This document shows positions 29,291-37,154 of a stretch of DNA of 64,000 nt, in pieces. Every line of letters starts with the position of its first letter. The first letter of the stretch is position 1. Under the pieces are notes generated by a model that saw nothing but the letters and a program-made list of their open reading frames with translations, had not been told where the DNA came from and made no database searches. The translations under genes and the position numbers were made by a program. Origin of the DNA: Sphingomonas sp. LR60 (GTDB lineage: Bacteria; Pseudomonadota; Alphaproteobacteria; Sphingomonadales; Sphingomonadaceae); the NCBI RefSeq assembly GCF_036855935.1, contig NZ_JASPFK010000001.1, positions 3,474,501 through 3,538,500 on the forward strand, read 5' to 3'.

Positions 29291-29743
29291 TCAGCGCACG
29301 TCGACGTCGACCACCACGCGCCGCACGCGCCCTTCGGAGGTCGCGTTCTGCAACACGACCTTGTCATGGCCGTGGAAGTCGGCTGCGGGGGTGTAGAAGG
29401 CCTGCACCCCGTCGACCTTCTGCTTGTCGCAGATGACGCGCGGGTTCGGCGCGACGAAGTTCGGATAGACCTTGTCGTACGAAATATCGACGACGCCGTG
29501 ATGCGGCGTGTCGACGACCTGTGTGGTCATCGTGCCCGCGGACGAGCAATCCGGGTTGGTCAGCGTCGCGAACCACAGCCGGATCTTCTCGCCCGGCATC
29601 GCCGCCTTGGAAATATGCAGATCGGCAAAGCCCTTGGTCGGGCCGCGATCGACGCGGCGGACGACATAGGTCTGCGCGCTCGCCACCGTACCAAGTGCAA
29701 ATGATGAAAGTACAATGAAAGAAATCGACGCCTTCAGGATCAT
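29291..29743 (-). CDS. Exported protein of unknown function
   Basis: 150 aa from ATG 29743 (MILKASISFIVLSSFALG), which has GGAGG eight bases upstream; an ATG six codons earlier is less well placed. A signal peptide ends around VASAQT. The mature part looks like a beta-sandwich: ADLHISKAAMPGEKIRLWFA, then HHGVVDISYDKVYPNFVAPN and a final VRRVVVDVDV strand. Two cysteines (NPDCSS, VICDKQ) may pair. It resembles cadherin/Ig-like 'plain protein' folds, but no family was identified with confidence. It sits between hisZ and purA on the same strand. Confidence 0.65.
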   Translation of the reverse strand: MILKASISFIVLSSFALGTVASAQTYVVRRVDRGPTKGFADLHISKAAMPGEKIRLWFATLTNPDCSSAGTMTTQVVDTPHHGVVDISYDKVYPNFVAPNPRVICDKQKVDGVQAFYTPAADFHGHDKVVLQNATSEGRVRRVVVDVDVR

Positions 29744-29833
29744 GATGACGACCTCCGACATAAGTCGCCATCAAGTCTATTCGGGCCACGGCGCAGCGTA
29801 AATGTCGCTGCCCCACATTACCGACATTTCATC

Positions 29834-30934
29834 TTACAGCGCGCGTGCTTCCCCACGGTCGAGCACATGCGTGCATAGCTGTGCCTTGGGCGTGTCCCCC
29901 GCCTCCAGCGCGGCGACCGTCACCCAGCCCTGCGCGCGCCACCGCGCCGCGTCGGCGACAGGCGTGCCGAGCGGCACGAACAACCGGCGGCGATCATGGA
30001 CCGGCGGATCGCCGAGCAGCCGGTCGGCGAACAGCGAGAAGCCGCTCGCCGCCTCCTCCGCGCCACCCTCATGCATGACCGTATAGGTGCCGCCGCGCCC
30101 GATCTCGACGCTCGATCCGCCGCCGAACAGCGAGAAGCCGAGCCAGGTCTGATATTCGAAGCCGTGGCGCTCGGTCGGGTCGAGCGTCATCGCGACGCGC
30201 CCGTCCAGCCCGGCGGCGATCGCGGTCAGCCCGTCGATCCGCGACGCCAGCACCCCGTCACGATCGAACGCTCGCAGCCGCTCGACCGCGTGCGCGAACG
30301 GCCCGGCGGCGGCGATCAGCGGCAGGTAATCGGGCGCGATCGCCGCCACCCCGGCCGCATCCTTGGCGTCGAGCCGTTGGCGCAAGTCGTCGAGCCTGTC
30401 GGCCGCTACCGGCAACGGCCCGGCGGCCAGCGTATCGACCAGATCGGGGAGCGTGAAGTCGATCGACGGGCGCGCGACCTCGGCGGCCGCAAGCGCGTCG
30501 ATTGCGACGGTAACGACTTCCTGTGCGGCGGCGACCGAATCGAGCCCGAACAGTTCCGCCCCGATCTGCCGCGTCTCGCGCGCGGGCGACAATTGACTGG
30601 CGCGCAGCTTCAGCACCGATCCGGCGTAGCTGAGCCGCACTGGCCGCGGGTGATGCCCCATCCGCGTCGCCGCAATCCGTGCGACCTGCGCCGTCAGGTC
30701 GGGCCGGATCGCCAGCGTCCGCTGCGACACCGGATCGACGAAGCGCACTGCATCGTGGAGCGCTCCGGCCTTCAGCCGCGTCCCCAGCGCTTCGGCGAAT
30801 TCTGCGAGCGGCGGGTCGACGCGCTCATAGCCATGCGCGTGGATCGCCGCCAGCACGCGCGATTCGATCGCGGCGGCGGCATCGGCGAACGGCGGCAGGC
30901 GGTCGCGAAGACCCTCGGGCAAAAGCGCGGTCAT
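29834..30934 (-). CDS. hisZ: ATP phosphoribosyltransferase regulatory subunit
   Basis: 366-aa HisRS-like protein without synthetase function that activates the short form of HisG in the first step of histidine synthesis. The N-terminus MTALLPEGLRDRLPPFADAA, RFVDPVSQRTLAIRPDLTAQVARIA and GGGSSVEIGRGGTYTVM are typical. The presence of HisZ predicts a short HisG elsewhere in the genome. It lies downstream of serA on the same strand, with a DUF559 frame and repeats in between; the DUF559 frame runs into its first 110 bases. Confidence 0.92.
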   Translation of the reverse strand: MTALLPEGLRDRLPPFADAAAAIESRVLAAIHAHGYERVDPPLAEFAEALGTRLKAGALHDAVRFVDPVSQRTLAIRPDLTAQVARIAATRMGHHPRPVRLSYAGSVLKLRASQLSPARETRQIGAELFGLDSVAAAQEVVTVAIDALAAAEVARPSIDFTLPDLVDTLAAGPLPVAADRLDDLRQRLDAKDAAGVAAIAPDYLPLIAAAGPFAHAVERLRAFDRDGVLASRIDGLTAIAAGLDGRVAMTLDPTERHGFEYQTWLGFSLFGGGSSVEIGRGGTYTVMHEGGAEEAASGFSLFADRLLGDPPVHDRRRLFVPLGTPVADAARWRAQGWVTVAALEAGDTPKAQLCTHVLDRGEARAL

Positions 30935-31325
30935 GATTGGTCATCCGATAGCCCTCTTCCCGGCGGGGAGAGGGTTGGGTGAGGGCCGCCGCGAGCGCAA
31001 CGCTGATCTGGTGCAGAACGCCATCCATGTTCGTCATGATGTCGGCATTGGCGAAGCGGAGCACGCGGTAACCCATGTTCATCAGCGCTGTTGTACGTCG
31101 GTCGTCGCGGGATTGGTCGGTGTGGGTGTCGCCGTCAACCTCGATGATCAGCCGCGCGCTGCGGGCGCAGAGATCGGCGATGTACGGGCCGACCGGGACT
31201 TGGCGGGTGAACTTGGTGTTCTGGCAGCGGCGGCCGCGGAGAGCGAGCCAGAGGCGCGTTTCGGGCTCGGTCATCTCCCGGCGCATTCTTCGCGCGCGGT
31301 CGAGGAGAAGGGGGTCGGTTTGCAT
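30825..31325 (-). CDS. DUF559 (Vsr-like) putative endonuclease-fold protein
   Basis: Up to 166 aa from ATG 31325 (MQTDPLLLDRARRMRREMTE). The core contains EPETRLWLALRGRR, FTRQVPVGPYIADLCARSAR, LIIEVDGDTHTDQ and GYRVLRFANADIM, the DUF559/MTES_1575 pattern related to very-short-patch-repair endonucleases; the EVDG acid pair fits a PD-(D/E)xK site. The last 45 residues read through a family E repeat (ALTQPSPRREEG) into the hisZ start in another frame, so the functional protein probably ends near the repeat. Substrate and role are unknown. Repeats flank the gene on both sides. Confidence 0.78.
   Translation of the reverse strand: MQTDPLLLDRARRMRREMTEPETRLWLALRGRRCQNTKFTRQVPVGPYIADLCARSARLIIEVDGDTHTDQSRDDRRTTALMNMGYRVLRFANADIMTNMDGVLHQISVALAAALTQPSPRREEGYRMTNHDRAFARGSSRPPAAVRRCRRRDRIARAGGDPRAWL
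30952..30985. repeat. Family E repeat arm (GGGTTGGGTGAGGG) downstream of DUF559
   Basis: CCCTCTTCCCGGCGGGGAGA followed by GGGTTGGGTGAGGG: a short stem plus the conserved tail also found at 31361-31450. It encodes the C-terminal tail of the DUF559 frame on the minus strand. Confidence 0.75.
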
Positions 31326-31360
31326 CGGCGCGCACCATCTTGAATGGCATCGTGCGCGGC

Positions 31361-31450
31361 AACCCCTCACCCAACCCTCTCCCCAAAGGGGGAGAGGGCT
31401 AAGAAGGTTCAAAAGCCCTCTCCCCTCTGGGGAGAGGGTTGGGTGAGGGG
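31361..31450. repeat. Family E inverted repeat pair upstream of DUF559
   Basis: CCCCTCACCCAACCCTCTCC with a CCCC/GGGG stem, then after about 35 bases the same sequence inverted, ending GGGGAGAGGGTTGGGTGAGG. This element and the arm at 30952-30985 bracket the DUF559 gene. Confidence 0.8.
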
Positions 31451-31484
31451 CCGGTGTCTCACCGAGACCGCCCCCCCCATCACA

Positions 31485-33062
31485 TCAGAACGACAGCCCC
31501 ATCGCCGTCTTCACCCCCGGCAACGCCTTGACCTTCGCCAGCAGCTCCGCGTCCACCACCTCGTCGACCGACAGCAGCAGCACCGCCTCGCCACCGGCCT
31601 CACGCCGCCCGAGGTGGAACGTCCCGATGTTGACGCCCGCCTCGCCCAGCAGCGTCCCGATGCGGCCGATGAAGCCCGGCGCATCCTCGTTGACGACATA
31701 CAGCATCGCGCCCGTCAGATCGGCCTCGACCTTGATCCCGAACAGCTCGACCAGCCGCGGCGCGCTGTCGCCGAACAGCGTCCCCGCCACCGACCGCTCG
31801 CCATCGGCGGTGCGGACCGCGACGCGCAGCAGCGTGTGGTAATCGCCCTCGCGCTCGGTACGGATCTCGCGCACTTCCATGCCGCGGTCGCGCGCCAGCA
31901 CCGGCGCGTTGACCATGTTCACCGTGTCGGTCTGCTGGCGCAGGAAGCCGGTCAGCACCGCGCTGGTCAATGGCTTCGGATTGAGGTCCGCCGCCGCACC
32001 CTCGCGGTGGATCGATACACGATCGATCGCACCGGTCGCGAGCTGACCGACCAGCGAGCCGAGCTTTTCGGCCAATCCCATGTACGGCCGCAGCTTCGGC
32101 GCTTCCTCGGCCGACAGGCTGGGGACGTTGAGCGCGTTGGTGACGCCGCCGGACACCAGATAGTCCGCCATCTGCTCGGCGACCTGAATCGCGACATTGA
32201 CCTGCGCCTCGGTGGTCGACGCACCGAGGTGCGGGGTCGAGACGAAGTTCGGCGTGCCGAACAGCGGGCTTTCCTTGGCCGGCTCGGTCACGAACACGTC
32301 GAGCGCCGCGCCCGCGATATGACCCGAATCGAGCCCTGCTTTCAGCGCCACTTCGTCGATCAGCCCGCCGCGCGCGCAATTGACGATCCGCACGCCCTTC
32401 TTGGTCTTGGCGAGGTTCTCGGCCGACAGGATGTTGCGGGTCTGGTCGGTCAACGGCGTGTGCAGCGTGATGAAGTCGGCGCGCGCCAGCAGTTCGTCGA
32501 GCGTCACCTTGGTCACGCCCAGCTCGACCGCGCGTTCTTCGGTCAGGAACGGGTCGAACGCGACCACCTTCATCTTCAGCCCCAGCGCGCGGTCAGCGAC
32601 GATCGAACCGATGTTGCCGGCGCCGATCAGGCCCAGCGTCTTGGCGGTCATCTCGACCCCCATGAAGCGGTTCTTCTCCCACTTGCCCGCCTGCGTCGAG
32701 GCATCCGCCTCCGGCAACTGGCGTGCGAGCGCGAACATCAGCGCGATGGCATGTTCGGCGGTGGTGATCGAATTGCCAAACGGGGTGTTCATCACGACCA
32801 CGCCCTTGGCGCTGGCGGCGGGGATGTCGACATTGTCGACGCCGATCCCGGCGCGGCCGACCACCTTCAGGTTGGTAGCGTGTTCGAGAATATCCTTGGT
32901 GACCTTGGTCGAGCTGCGGATCGCGAGGCCGTCATACTGGCCGATGATCGCCTTCAGCTCGTCGGGGGTCTTGCCGGTGATCTCGTCTACCTCGACCCCG
33001 CGTTCGCGGAAGATCTCGGCAGCGCGCGGGTCCATCTTGTCGGAAATCAGTACCTTGGGCAT
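31485..33062 (-). CDS. serA: D-3-phosphoglycerate dehydrogenase
   Basis: 525 aa, long-form PGDH oxidising 3-phosphoglycerate to 3-phosphohydroxypyruvate, the committed step of serine synthesis. The NAD-binding LGLIGAGNIGSIVADRALGL is near residue 145, GRAGIGVDNVDIPAA near 73, and the catalytic His region is VSTPHLGASTTEAQ. An intervening domain and a C-terminal ACT domain (APGFIGRIGTLLGEAGVNIG) follow. The start at ATG 33062 (MPKVLISDKMDP) is chosen because AAGGGA is correctly spaced from it; the ATG two codons upstream touches the ribosome-binding site. It is downstream of serC with a family A repeat between them. Confidence 0.96.
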   Translation of the reverse strand: MPKVLISDKMDPRAAEIFRERGVEVDEITGKTPDELKAIIGQYDGLAIRSSTKVTKDILEHATNLKVVGRAGIGVDNVDIPAASAKGVVVMNTPFGNSITTAEHAIALMFALARQLPEADASTQAGKWEKNRFMGVEMTAKTLGLIGAGNIGSIVADRALGLKMKVVAFDPFLTEERAVELGVTKVTLDELLARADFITLHTPLTDQTRNILSAENLAKTKKGVRIVNCARGGLIDEVALKAGLDSGHIAGAALDVFVTEPAKESPLFGTPNFVSTPHLGASTTEAQVNVAIQVAEQMADYLVSGGVTNALNVPSLSAEEAPKLRPYMGLAEKLGSLVGQLATGAIDRVSIHREGAAADLNPKPLTSAVLTGFLRQQTDTVNMVNAPVLARDRGMEVREIRTEREGDYHTLLRVAVRTADGERSVAGTLFGDSAPRLVELFGIKVEADLTGAMLYVVNEDAPGFIGRIGTLLGEAGVNIGTFHLGRREAGGEAVLLLSVDEVVDAELLAKVKALPGVKTAMGLSF

Positions 33063-33085
33063 GTTCATTCCCTTCCGGAAACGGC

Positions 33086-33180
33086 CGTCATCCCCGCGGA
33101 GGCGGGGATCCAGAACCTCTGACGTTGCGGTTCTATCGACGACCTGCGTGTTCGGATTCCCGCCTGCGCGGGAATGACGA
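33086..33180. repeat. Intergenic REP-like double hairpin, family A
   Basis: Full copy: CGTCATCCCCGCGGAGGCGG, a linker with GACGTTGCGGTTCTATCGAC, then TTCCCGCCTGCGCGGGAATG ACG. It fills the gap between serC and serA, both on the minus strand. It could lower read-through or stabilise the serC mRNA end. Confidence 0.9.
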
Positions 33181-33189
33181 AGTTAAGGA

Positions 33190-34344
33190 TCAGCCCGCCT
33201 TCGCGGTCGCATAGGCCCAATCGAGCCACGGCCCGAGCGCCTCGATATCGGCGGTGTCGACGGTCGCGCCGCACCAGATGCGCAGCCCCGCCGGCGCATC
33301 GCGGTAACCCGCGACGTCATAGGCGGCATCTTCCTTCTCGAGCAGCGCGGCGAATCTCTTGATGAACGCCTCGTCAGCGCCTGCGACGGTCAGGCACACG
33401 CTGGTCTTCGACCGCGACGCCTCATCAACCGCCAGATGCCCCAGCCAGTCGCGATCCGCGACGAGCTTGTCGAGCGCAGCGGCATTGGCGTCGGAGCGCG
33501 CGATCAGTCCCCCCTTGCCCAGTCCCTTGGCCCATTGCAGCGCCCAGATCGCATCTTCGACGGCCAGCATCGACGGGGTGTTGATCGTCTCGCCCTTGAA
33601 CACGCCCTCGGCGAGCTTGCCCTTGGAGACGAGGCGGAACACCTTCGGCAACGGCCAGGCCGGCGTATAGCTTTCCAGCCGCTCAACCGCGCGCGGGCCG
33701 AGGATCAGCACGCCATGCGCGCCCTCGCCGCCCAGCACCTTCTGCCAGCTGAACGTCGCGACGTCGATCTTGTCCCACGGCAGGTCGTAAGCGAACACGC
33801 CCGAGGTCGCGTCGGCGAAGCTCAGCCCCTCGCGATCGTCGGGGATGAAGTCGCCGTTGGGCACGCGCACGCCGCTGGTGGTGCCGTTCCAGGTGAACAG
33901 CACGTCGTTCGACCAGTCGATCTGCTGCAGGTCGGGCAGCTGGCCGTAATCGGCGCGGATTACGGTCGGATCGATCTTCAGCTGCTTGACCGCGTCGGTC
34001 ACCCAGCCCTCGCCGAAGCTTTCCCATGCGAGCGCGGTGACGGGACGCGCGCCGAGCATCGTCCACATCGCCATCTCGAACGCGCCGGTGTCGGAGCCGG
34101 GGACGATGCCGATGCGATGGGTGTCGGGCAGGTTCAGCAATTCGCGCATCAGGTCGATGCAATATTGCAGCCGCTGTTTGCCGAGCTTCGAGCGGTGCGA
34201 ACGTCCGAGAACATCGGTCGCGAGCTTGGCGGGATCATAGCCGGGAGGCTTGGCGCACGGTCCGGACGAGAAATGCGGACGCGCCGGCTTGGTGGAAGGC
34301 TTCGTCGGCGCAAGGGTGGCGTCGGCGGCAGTCGAATCAGTCAT
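33190..34344 (-). CDS. serC: Phosphoserine transaminase
   Basis: 384-aa PLP enzyme of the alphaproteobacterial SerC branch, converting 3-phosphohydroxypyruvate to phosphoserine with glutamate. Features: FSSGPCAKPPGYDPAKL near residue 26, GRSHRSKLGKQRL, IVPGSDTGAFEMAMWTMLGA, WNGTTSGVRVPNGDF and the PLP-lysine segment DVATFSWQKVLGGEGAHGVL (Lys about 203). Upstream of the ATG the mRNA could form a hairpin that hides the AAGGAG ribosome-binding site, matching the idea of a serC leader. It is followed by serA on the same strand. Confidence 0.96.
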   Translation of the reverse strand: MTDSTAADATLAPTKPSTKPARPHFSSGPCAKPPGYDPAKLATDVLGRSHRSKLGKQRLQYCIDLMRELLNLPDTHRIGIVPGSDTGAFEMAMWTMLGARPVTALAWESFGEGWVTDAVKQLKIDPTVIRADYGQLPDLQQIDWSNDVLFTWNGTTSGVRVPNGDFIPDDREGLSFADATSGVFAYDLPWDKIDVATFSWQKVLGGEGAHGVLILGPRAVERLESYTPAWPLPKVFRLVSKGKLAEGVFKGETINTPSMLAVEDAIWALQWAKGLGKGGLIARSDANAAALDKLVADRDWLGHLAVDEASRSKTSVCLTVAGADEAFIKRFAALLEKEDAAYDVAGYRDAPAGLRIWCGATVDTADIEALGPWLDWAYATAKAG

Positions 34345-34420
34345 GTCTGTCTCTCCTTACAGAGAGCACGCGCGGCGTTGGGACCGCGTGGCCCGTCGAC
34401 GGCCCTAGCGACGCGCCCGC
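34345..34420 (-). promoter_or_regulatory. Candidate serC leader RNA motif
   Basis: The 5' leader of serC contains two stacked elements on the minus strand: an outer hairpin ACGCGG...CCGCGCGT after a self-complementary CCGTCGACGG, and a proximal stem CTCTC (34362-34366) / GAGAG (34351-34355) whose loop and 3' arm include the AAGGAG ribosome-binding site. The position, directly upstream of an alphaproteobacterial serC, fits the described 'serC' RNA motif. I could not compare it with a covariance model, so the assignment is tentative. Confidence 0.5.
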
Positions 34421-34467
34421 GATCTGGCAACATGGATTGCTCGGATCGTCGCACCGCCGAGTCCCTT

Positions 34468-34564
34468 CGTCACCGCGGGCTTGTTCCGGGGTCCACCGTA
34501 CCGCAAGTCAAAACGATGTGGGGCGAGCGGATGGGTGGATGCCGGAACAGGTCCGGCATGACGA
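34468..34564. repeat. Intergenic palindromic repeat, family C, overlapping the next gene's start
   Basis: Left arm CGTCACCGCGGGCTTGTTCC with GGGGTCCACC; right arm GGATGCCGGAACAGGTCCGG then CATGACGA. The right end contains the ATG used or nearly used by the extensin-like gene. Confidence 0.7.
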
Positions 34565-35190
34565 TCGCGGTGGCGCTCGCGCTCGCCGGCTGCGGGCGTA
34601 CCGAACGCCCGGCTGCCCCCACACAACGCGCGCGGGTCGAGCTGCCCTCGGCGCGCGAGACGCGGCAGTGCTTCGCCGATCTGCGCGCGCTCGGCGTCGA
34701 TTTCCAGCCGCTGCCCGACAAGGATTTTGGCGGCGGGTGCGGCCTGACCGGGACGGTCAAGCTGCTCGACATCGGGGTGCCGACCGCGAACCTCGGCGCC
34801 GTGCGCTGCGGCGCGGCGCGCGCCTATGCCGCCTGGGCACGCAACGGCGTCGCCCCCGCCGCCTATCAGATCCTCGGATCGGAATTGTCGCGCGTCGTCA
34901 GCATGGGCAGCTACGCCTGCCGCAACACCGTCGGCACCAGCGGCCCGGCGCGCCGCTCCGGCCACGCCATCGCCAATGCGATCGACATCGGCGCGTTCGA
35001 GCTGAAGGACGGGCGCCGCATCTCGATCCTGCGCGACTGGAACTCGACTGACCCGGCGGTGCGGCAATTCCTGAAGGTCGTCCACACCTCGGCGTGTCGG
35101 CGCTTCGGAACGGTGCTGTCGCCCGACTATAACGCCGTGCACCGCGATCACCTGCATCTGGAAGACGATAACGCGCGCTTCTGCCGCTGA
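34558..35190 (+). CDS. Extensin-like C-terminal domain lipoprotein
   Basis: 210 aa from ATG 34558. The signal MTIAVALALAGC has a lipobox ending at Cys12, which is rather short; ATG 34531 would add MGGCRNRSG and give a more normal basic n-region. The mature part is the extensin-like domain: ARETRQCFADLRALGVDFQP, GGGCGLTGTVKL, YACRNTVGTSGPARRSGHAI, ANAIDIGAFELKDGRRI and DYNAVHRDHLHLEDDNARFC. The H-x(n)-D and HxH pattern is that of DD-carboxypeptidase-like zinc enzymes, so a cell-wall role is likely. Both possible start codons lie within a repeat element. Confidence 0.87.
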   Translation: MTIAVALALAGCGRTERPAAPTQRARVELPSARETRQCFADLRALGVDFQPLPDKDFGGGCGLTGTVKLLDIGVPTANLGAVRCGAARAYAAWARNGVAPAAYQILGSELSRVVSMGSYACRNTVGTSGPARRSGHAIANAIDIGAFELKDGRRISILRDWNSTDPAVRQFLKVVHTSACRRFGTVLSPDYNAVHRDHLHLEDDNARFCR

Positions 35191-35228
35191 GCTTGCGAGT
35201 GTCACAGTGGCATTCTATCTCACGATAA

Positions 35229-36116
35229 ATGAGTGATACCCGAGTACCGAGCCGCGTCTTTCCGCGTGCCAAGCAGGATGCCGAGGTCGCCAAGACCAAC
35301 GTCTCCACCCCGCAGACCGAGAGCCCGGCCTACCGCCTCGCCTTCCAGGACATGGACTTCCTGCTGCGCGAGGATCTCCGTCCGGTCCGCTTCCAGCTCG
35401 AACTGCTCAAGACGCAACTGATCTTCGAGGAAGCGCATATCGGTTCGACCTTCGTCTTCTACGGATCGGCGCGCATTCCGGAGCCGGCGAAGGCGCAGGC
35501 GCTGCTCGATCTCGCCACCGACGAGAAGAGCCGCAAGATCGCACAGCGGCTGATCGACAAGAGCAAATATTACGACATGGCACGCGAGCTGGCGCAGCTC
35601 TGCTCGAACTTCCCGCGCGACGAGGCCGGCAAGCGGCACTTCGTGGTCTGCTCGGGCGGCGGTCCGTCGATCATGGAGGCCGCCAATCGCGGCGCCGCGG
35701 ACGTCCACGCCGAATCGATCGGGCTCAACATCGTCCTGCCGCATGAGCAGGCCCCCAATCCGTACGTGACTCCGGCGCTGTCGACGCAATTCCACTATTT
35801 CGCGCTGCGTAAGATGCACTTCCTGCTCCACGCGCGCGCGCTGGCGGCGTTCCCGGGCGGGTTCGGCACCTTCGACGAGCTGTTTGAGCTGTTGACCTTG
35901 ATCCAGACCGGCAAGGTCGAGCCGATCCCGGTGCTGCTGTTCGGGCGCGAGTTCTGGCAGCGCGTGATCAATTTCGACGCGCTGGTCGAGGAAGGCGTCG
36001 TATCGGAGCGGGACCTCGGCATCTTCCACTATGTCGAGAGCGCGGCGGAAGGCTGGGCAGTGGTCCAGCAATTCTACCGCGATCGCCAAGCCGCGCGCGA
36101 GGCTGCGGGGAAGTAG
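35229..36116 (+). CDS. LOG family (TIGR00730-like) Rossmann-fold nucleosidase-like protein
   Basis: 295 aa. The lysine-decarboxylase-like/LOG motifs are SGGGPSIMEAANRGA (about residue 138) and PGGFGTFDELFELLTLIQTG (about 212). An extra helical N-terminus (AYRLAFQDMDFLLREDLRPV) places it in the long bacterial subgroup. LOG enzymes hydrolyse nucleoside 5'-monophosphates to base and ribose phosphate; cytokinin activation is known only for some. It starts 38 bases after the extensin-like stop, so the two may be co-transcribed. Confidence 0.9.
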   Translation: MSDTRVPSRVFPRAKQDAEVAKTNVSTPQTESPAYRLAFQDMDFLLREDLRPVRFQLELLKTQLIFEEAHIGSTFVFYGSARIPEPAKAQALLDLATDEKSRKIAQRLIDKSKYYDMARELAQLCSNFPRDEAGKRHFVVCSGGGPSIMEAANRGAADVHAESIGLNIVLPHEQAPNPYVTPALSTQFHYFALRKMHFLLHARALAAFPGGFGTFDELFELLTLIQTGKVEPIPVLLFGREFWQRVINFDALVEEGVVSERDLGIFHYVESAAEGWAVVQQFYRDRQAAREAAGK

Positions 36117-36167
36117 ACCGACGAAGCCGTCTGCCCGGATTTGATCCGGGCGACGCTTTCATCCGGT

Positions 36168-36262
36168 CGTCATTCCCGCACAGGCGGGAATCCAGAACCT
36201 CTGGCGCCTGCGCCTCCATCGACAAACCTGCGCGTTTGGATTCCCGCCTGCGCGGGAATGAC
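36168..36262. repeat. Intergenic REP-like double hairpin, family A
   Basis: Full copy: CGTCATTCCCGCACAGGCGG, a linker with CTCCATCGACAAACCTGCGC, and TTCCCGCCTGCGCGGGAATG AC. It lies between the convergent LOG-family gene and the hypothetical gene at 36287. Confidence 0.9.
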
Positions 36263-36286
36263 AATGACGCGCACGCAGCCGCTCAC

Positions 36287-36676
36287 CTACGCCGCCGCCG
36301 CGGGTTCGGGCACGATCTCGGCCTTCTCGCGTTGCGGGAGCGGCGGCATTCCCAGCCGGCGGATGTCGATCGCGGTCAGGCGATTGAGCACGACCGTACC
36401 CATGCGACGGTCGCGCGTTTCGATCAGCACGCCGCCATCGATCAGCCGCAGCATTGGCCAGTCCACCACGCGCGCCCGCACGCGCGCGCCGCGTACGACG
36501 ATCAGCGCGAGCCGGCCGGTCGCGTCGATCGTCAGCGCGGCACGGCCATCGTCGCCGATCACGGCATCATAGGCCGCGAAGGTCGGCATCGCCTCCGCCG
36601 CGGCGGCGATCGCGTCCTCGACGGTGTGTATCGACCGCGCCGCACGTCCAAAGCCGAACAGCCCCCCCAGCCGCAT
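36287..36676 (-). CDS. Hypothetical protein, cytosolic, beta-rich
   Basis: 129 aa, starting MRLGGLFGFGRAARSIHTVE. No signal peptide. An alternating beta pattern (RLALIVVRGARVRARVVDWP, GGVLIETRDRRMGTVVLNRL) ends in an acidic Ala-rich tail EIVPEPAAAA. The start codon is followed by a G7 run (CTGGGGGGGCTG) that is in frame. It lies five bases downstream of the TIGR01244-like phosphatase, so the two are an operon. No family is recognised. Confidence 0.72.
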   Translation of the reverse strand: MRLGGLFGFGRAARSIHTVEDAIAAAAEAMPTFAAYDAVIGDDGRAALTIDATGRLALIVVRGARVRARVVDWPMLRLIDGGVLIETRDRRMGTVVLNRLTAIDIRRLGMPPLPQREKAEIVPEPAAAA

Positions 36677-36681
36677 CTGCG

Positions 36682-37110
36682 TCAGCCTGCGTGCGCCACC
36701 GCGTCCAGCGCCGGGCGCAACGCGCGCAGGTCATAGCCGGCCTGCGCCGCCTTGGCCGTCACCGCATCGGCATCGTCCCCCTGCGCGGCGCGCGCCAGCG
36801 CCCACAGGTTGCACGAGCGCGTGCCCGAACGACAATAGGCCAGCACCGGCCCGTCCGCCGCCGCCATCGCAGCCTGCATCGCATCGACCTGCGGACGCGA
36901 GAAGCCGGCTTGGGTGATCGGGATTGCGGTATAGGCGAGCCCCGCTGCCTCCGCGGCGGCGCGGATCGCGTCGCCGGCGGGCTGACCGGGTTCCTCGCCA
37001 TCGGGGCGGTTGTTGACGATCGCGACATAGCCGGCAGCGGCGATCGCGGGGACATCGTCGGGGGTGATCTGCGGGGCGACCGCGATCGTCGGATCAAGAG
37101 GGCGAAGCAT
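36682..37110 (-). CDS. TIGR01244 family sulfur transferase / dual-specificity phosphatase-like protein
   Basis: 142 aa. The start MLRPLDPTIAVAPQITPDDV and VAIVNNRPDGEEPGQP are hallmarks of the beta-lactamase-hydrolase-like (BLH/DUF442) phosphatase domain; the active-site P-loop is YCRSGTRSCNLWALA with nucleophile Cys at about 94. In some bacteria this domain is fused to a persulfide dioxygenase, pointing to sulfide metabolism; here it stands alone. It heads a two-gene operon with 36287-36676 and is close to recQ on the same strand. Confidence 0.88.
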   Translation of the reverse strand: MLRPLDPTIAVAPQITPDDVPAIAAAGYVAIVNNRPDGEEPGQPAGDAIRAAAEAAGLAYTAIPITQAGFSRPQVDAMQAAMAAADGPVLAYCRSGTRSCNLWALARAAQGDDADAVTAKAAQAGYDLRALRPALDAVAHAG

Positions 37111-37154
37111 CGCGCTTCCGTAGCCAATCGCGCGCCCGGCGTCAGCCGGAAACG

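Noticed and set aside
30825..30950. C-terminal extension of DUF559 into the hisZ coding region
   Set aside because: The extra residues are a translated repeat and an out-of-frame reading of hisZ; functional sequence ends before the repeat.
31344..33122. A 592-codon plus-strand frame opposite serA
   Set aside because: Antisense shadow of serA with low-complexity Arg/Gly/Asp composition and no recognisable motif.
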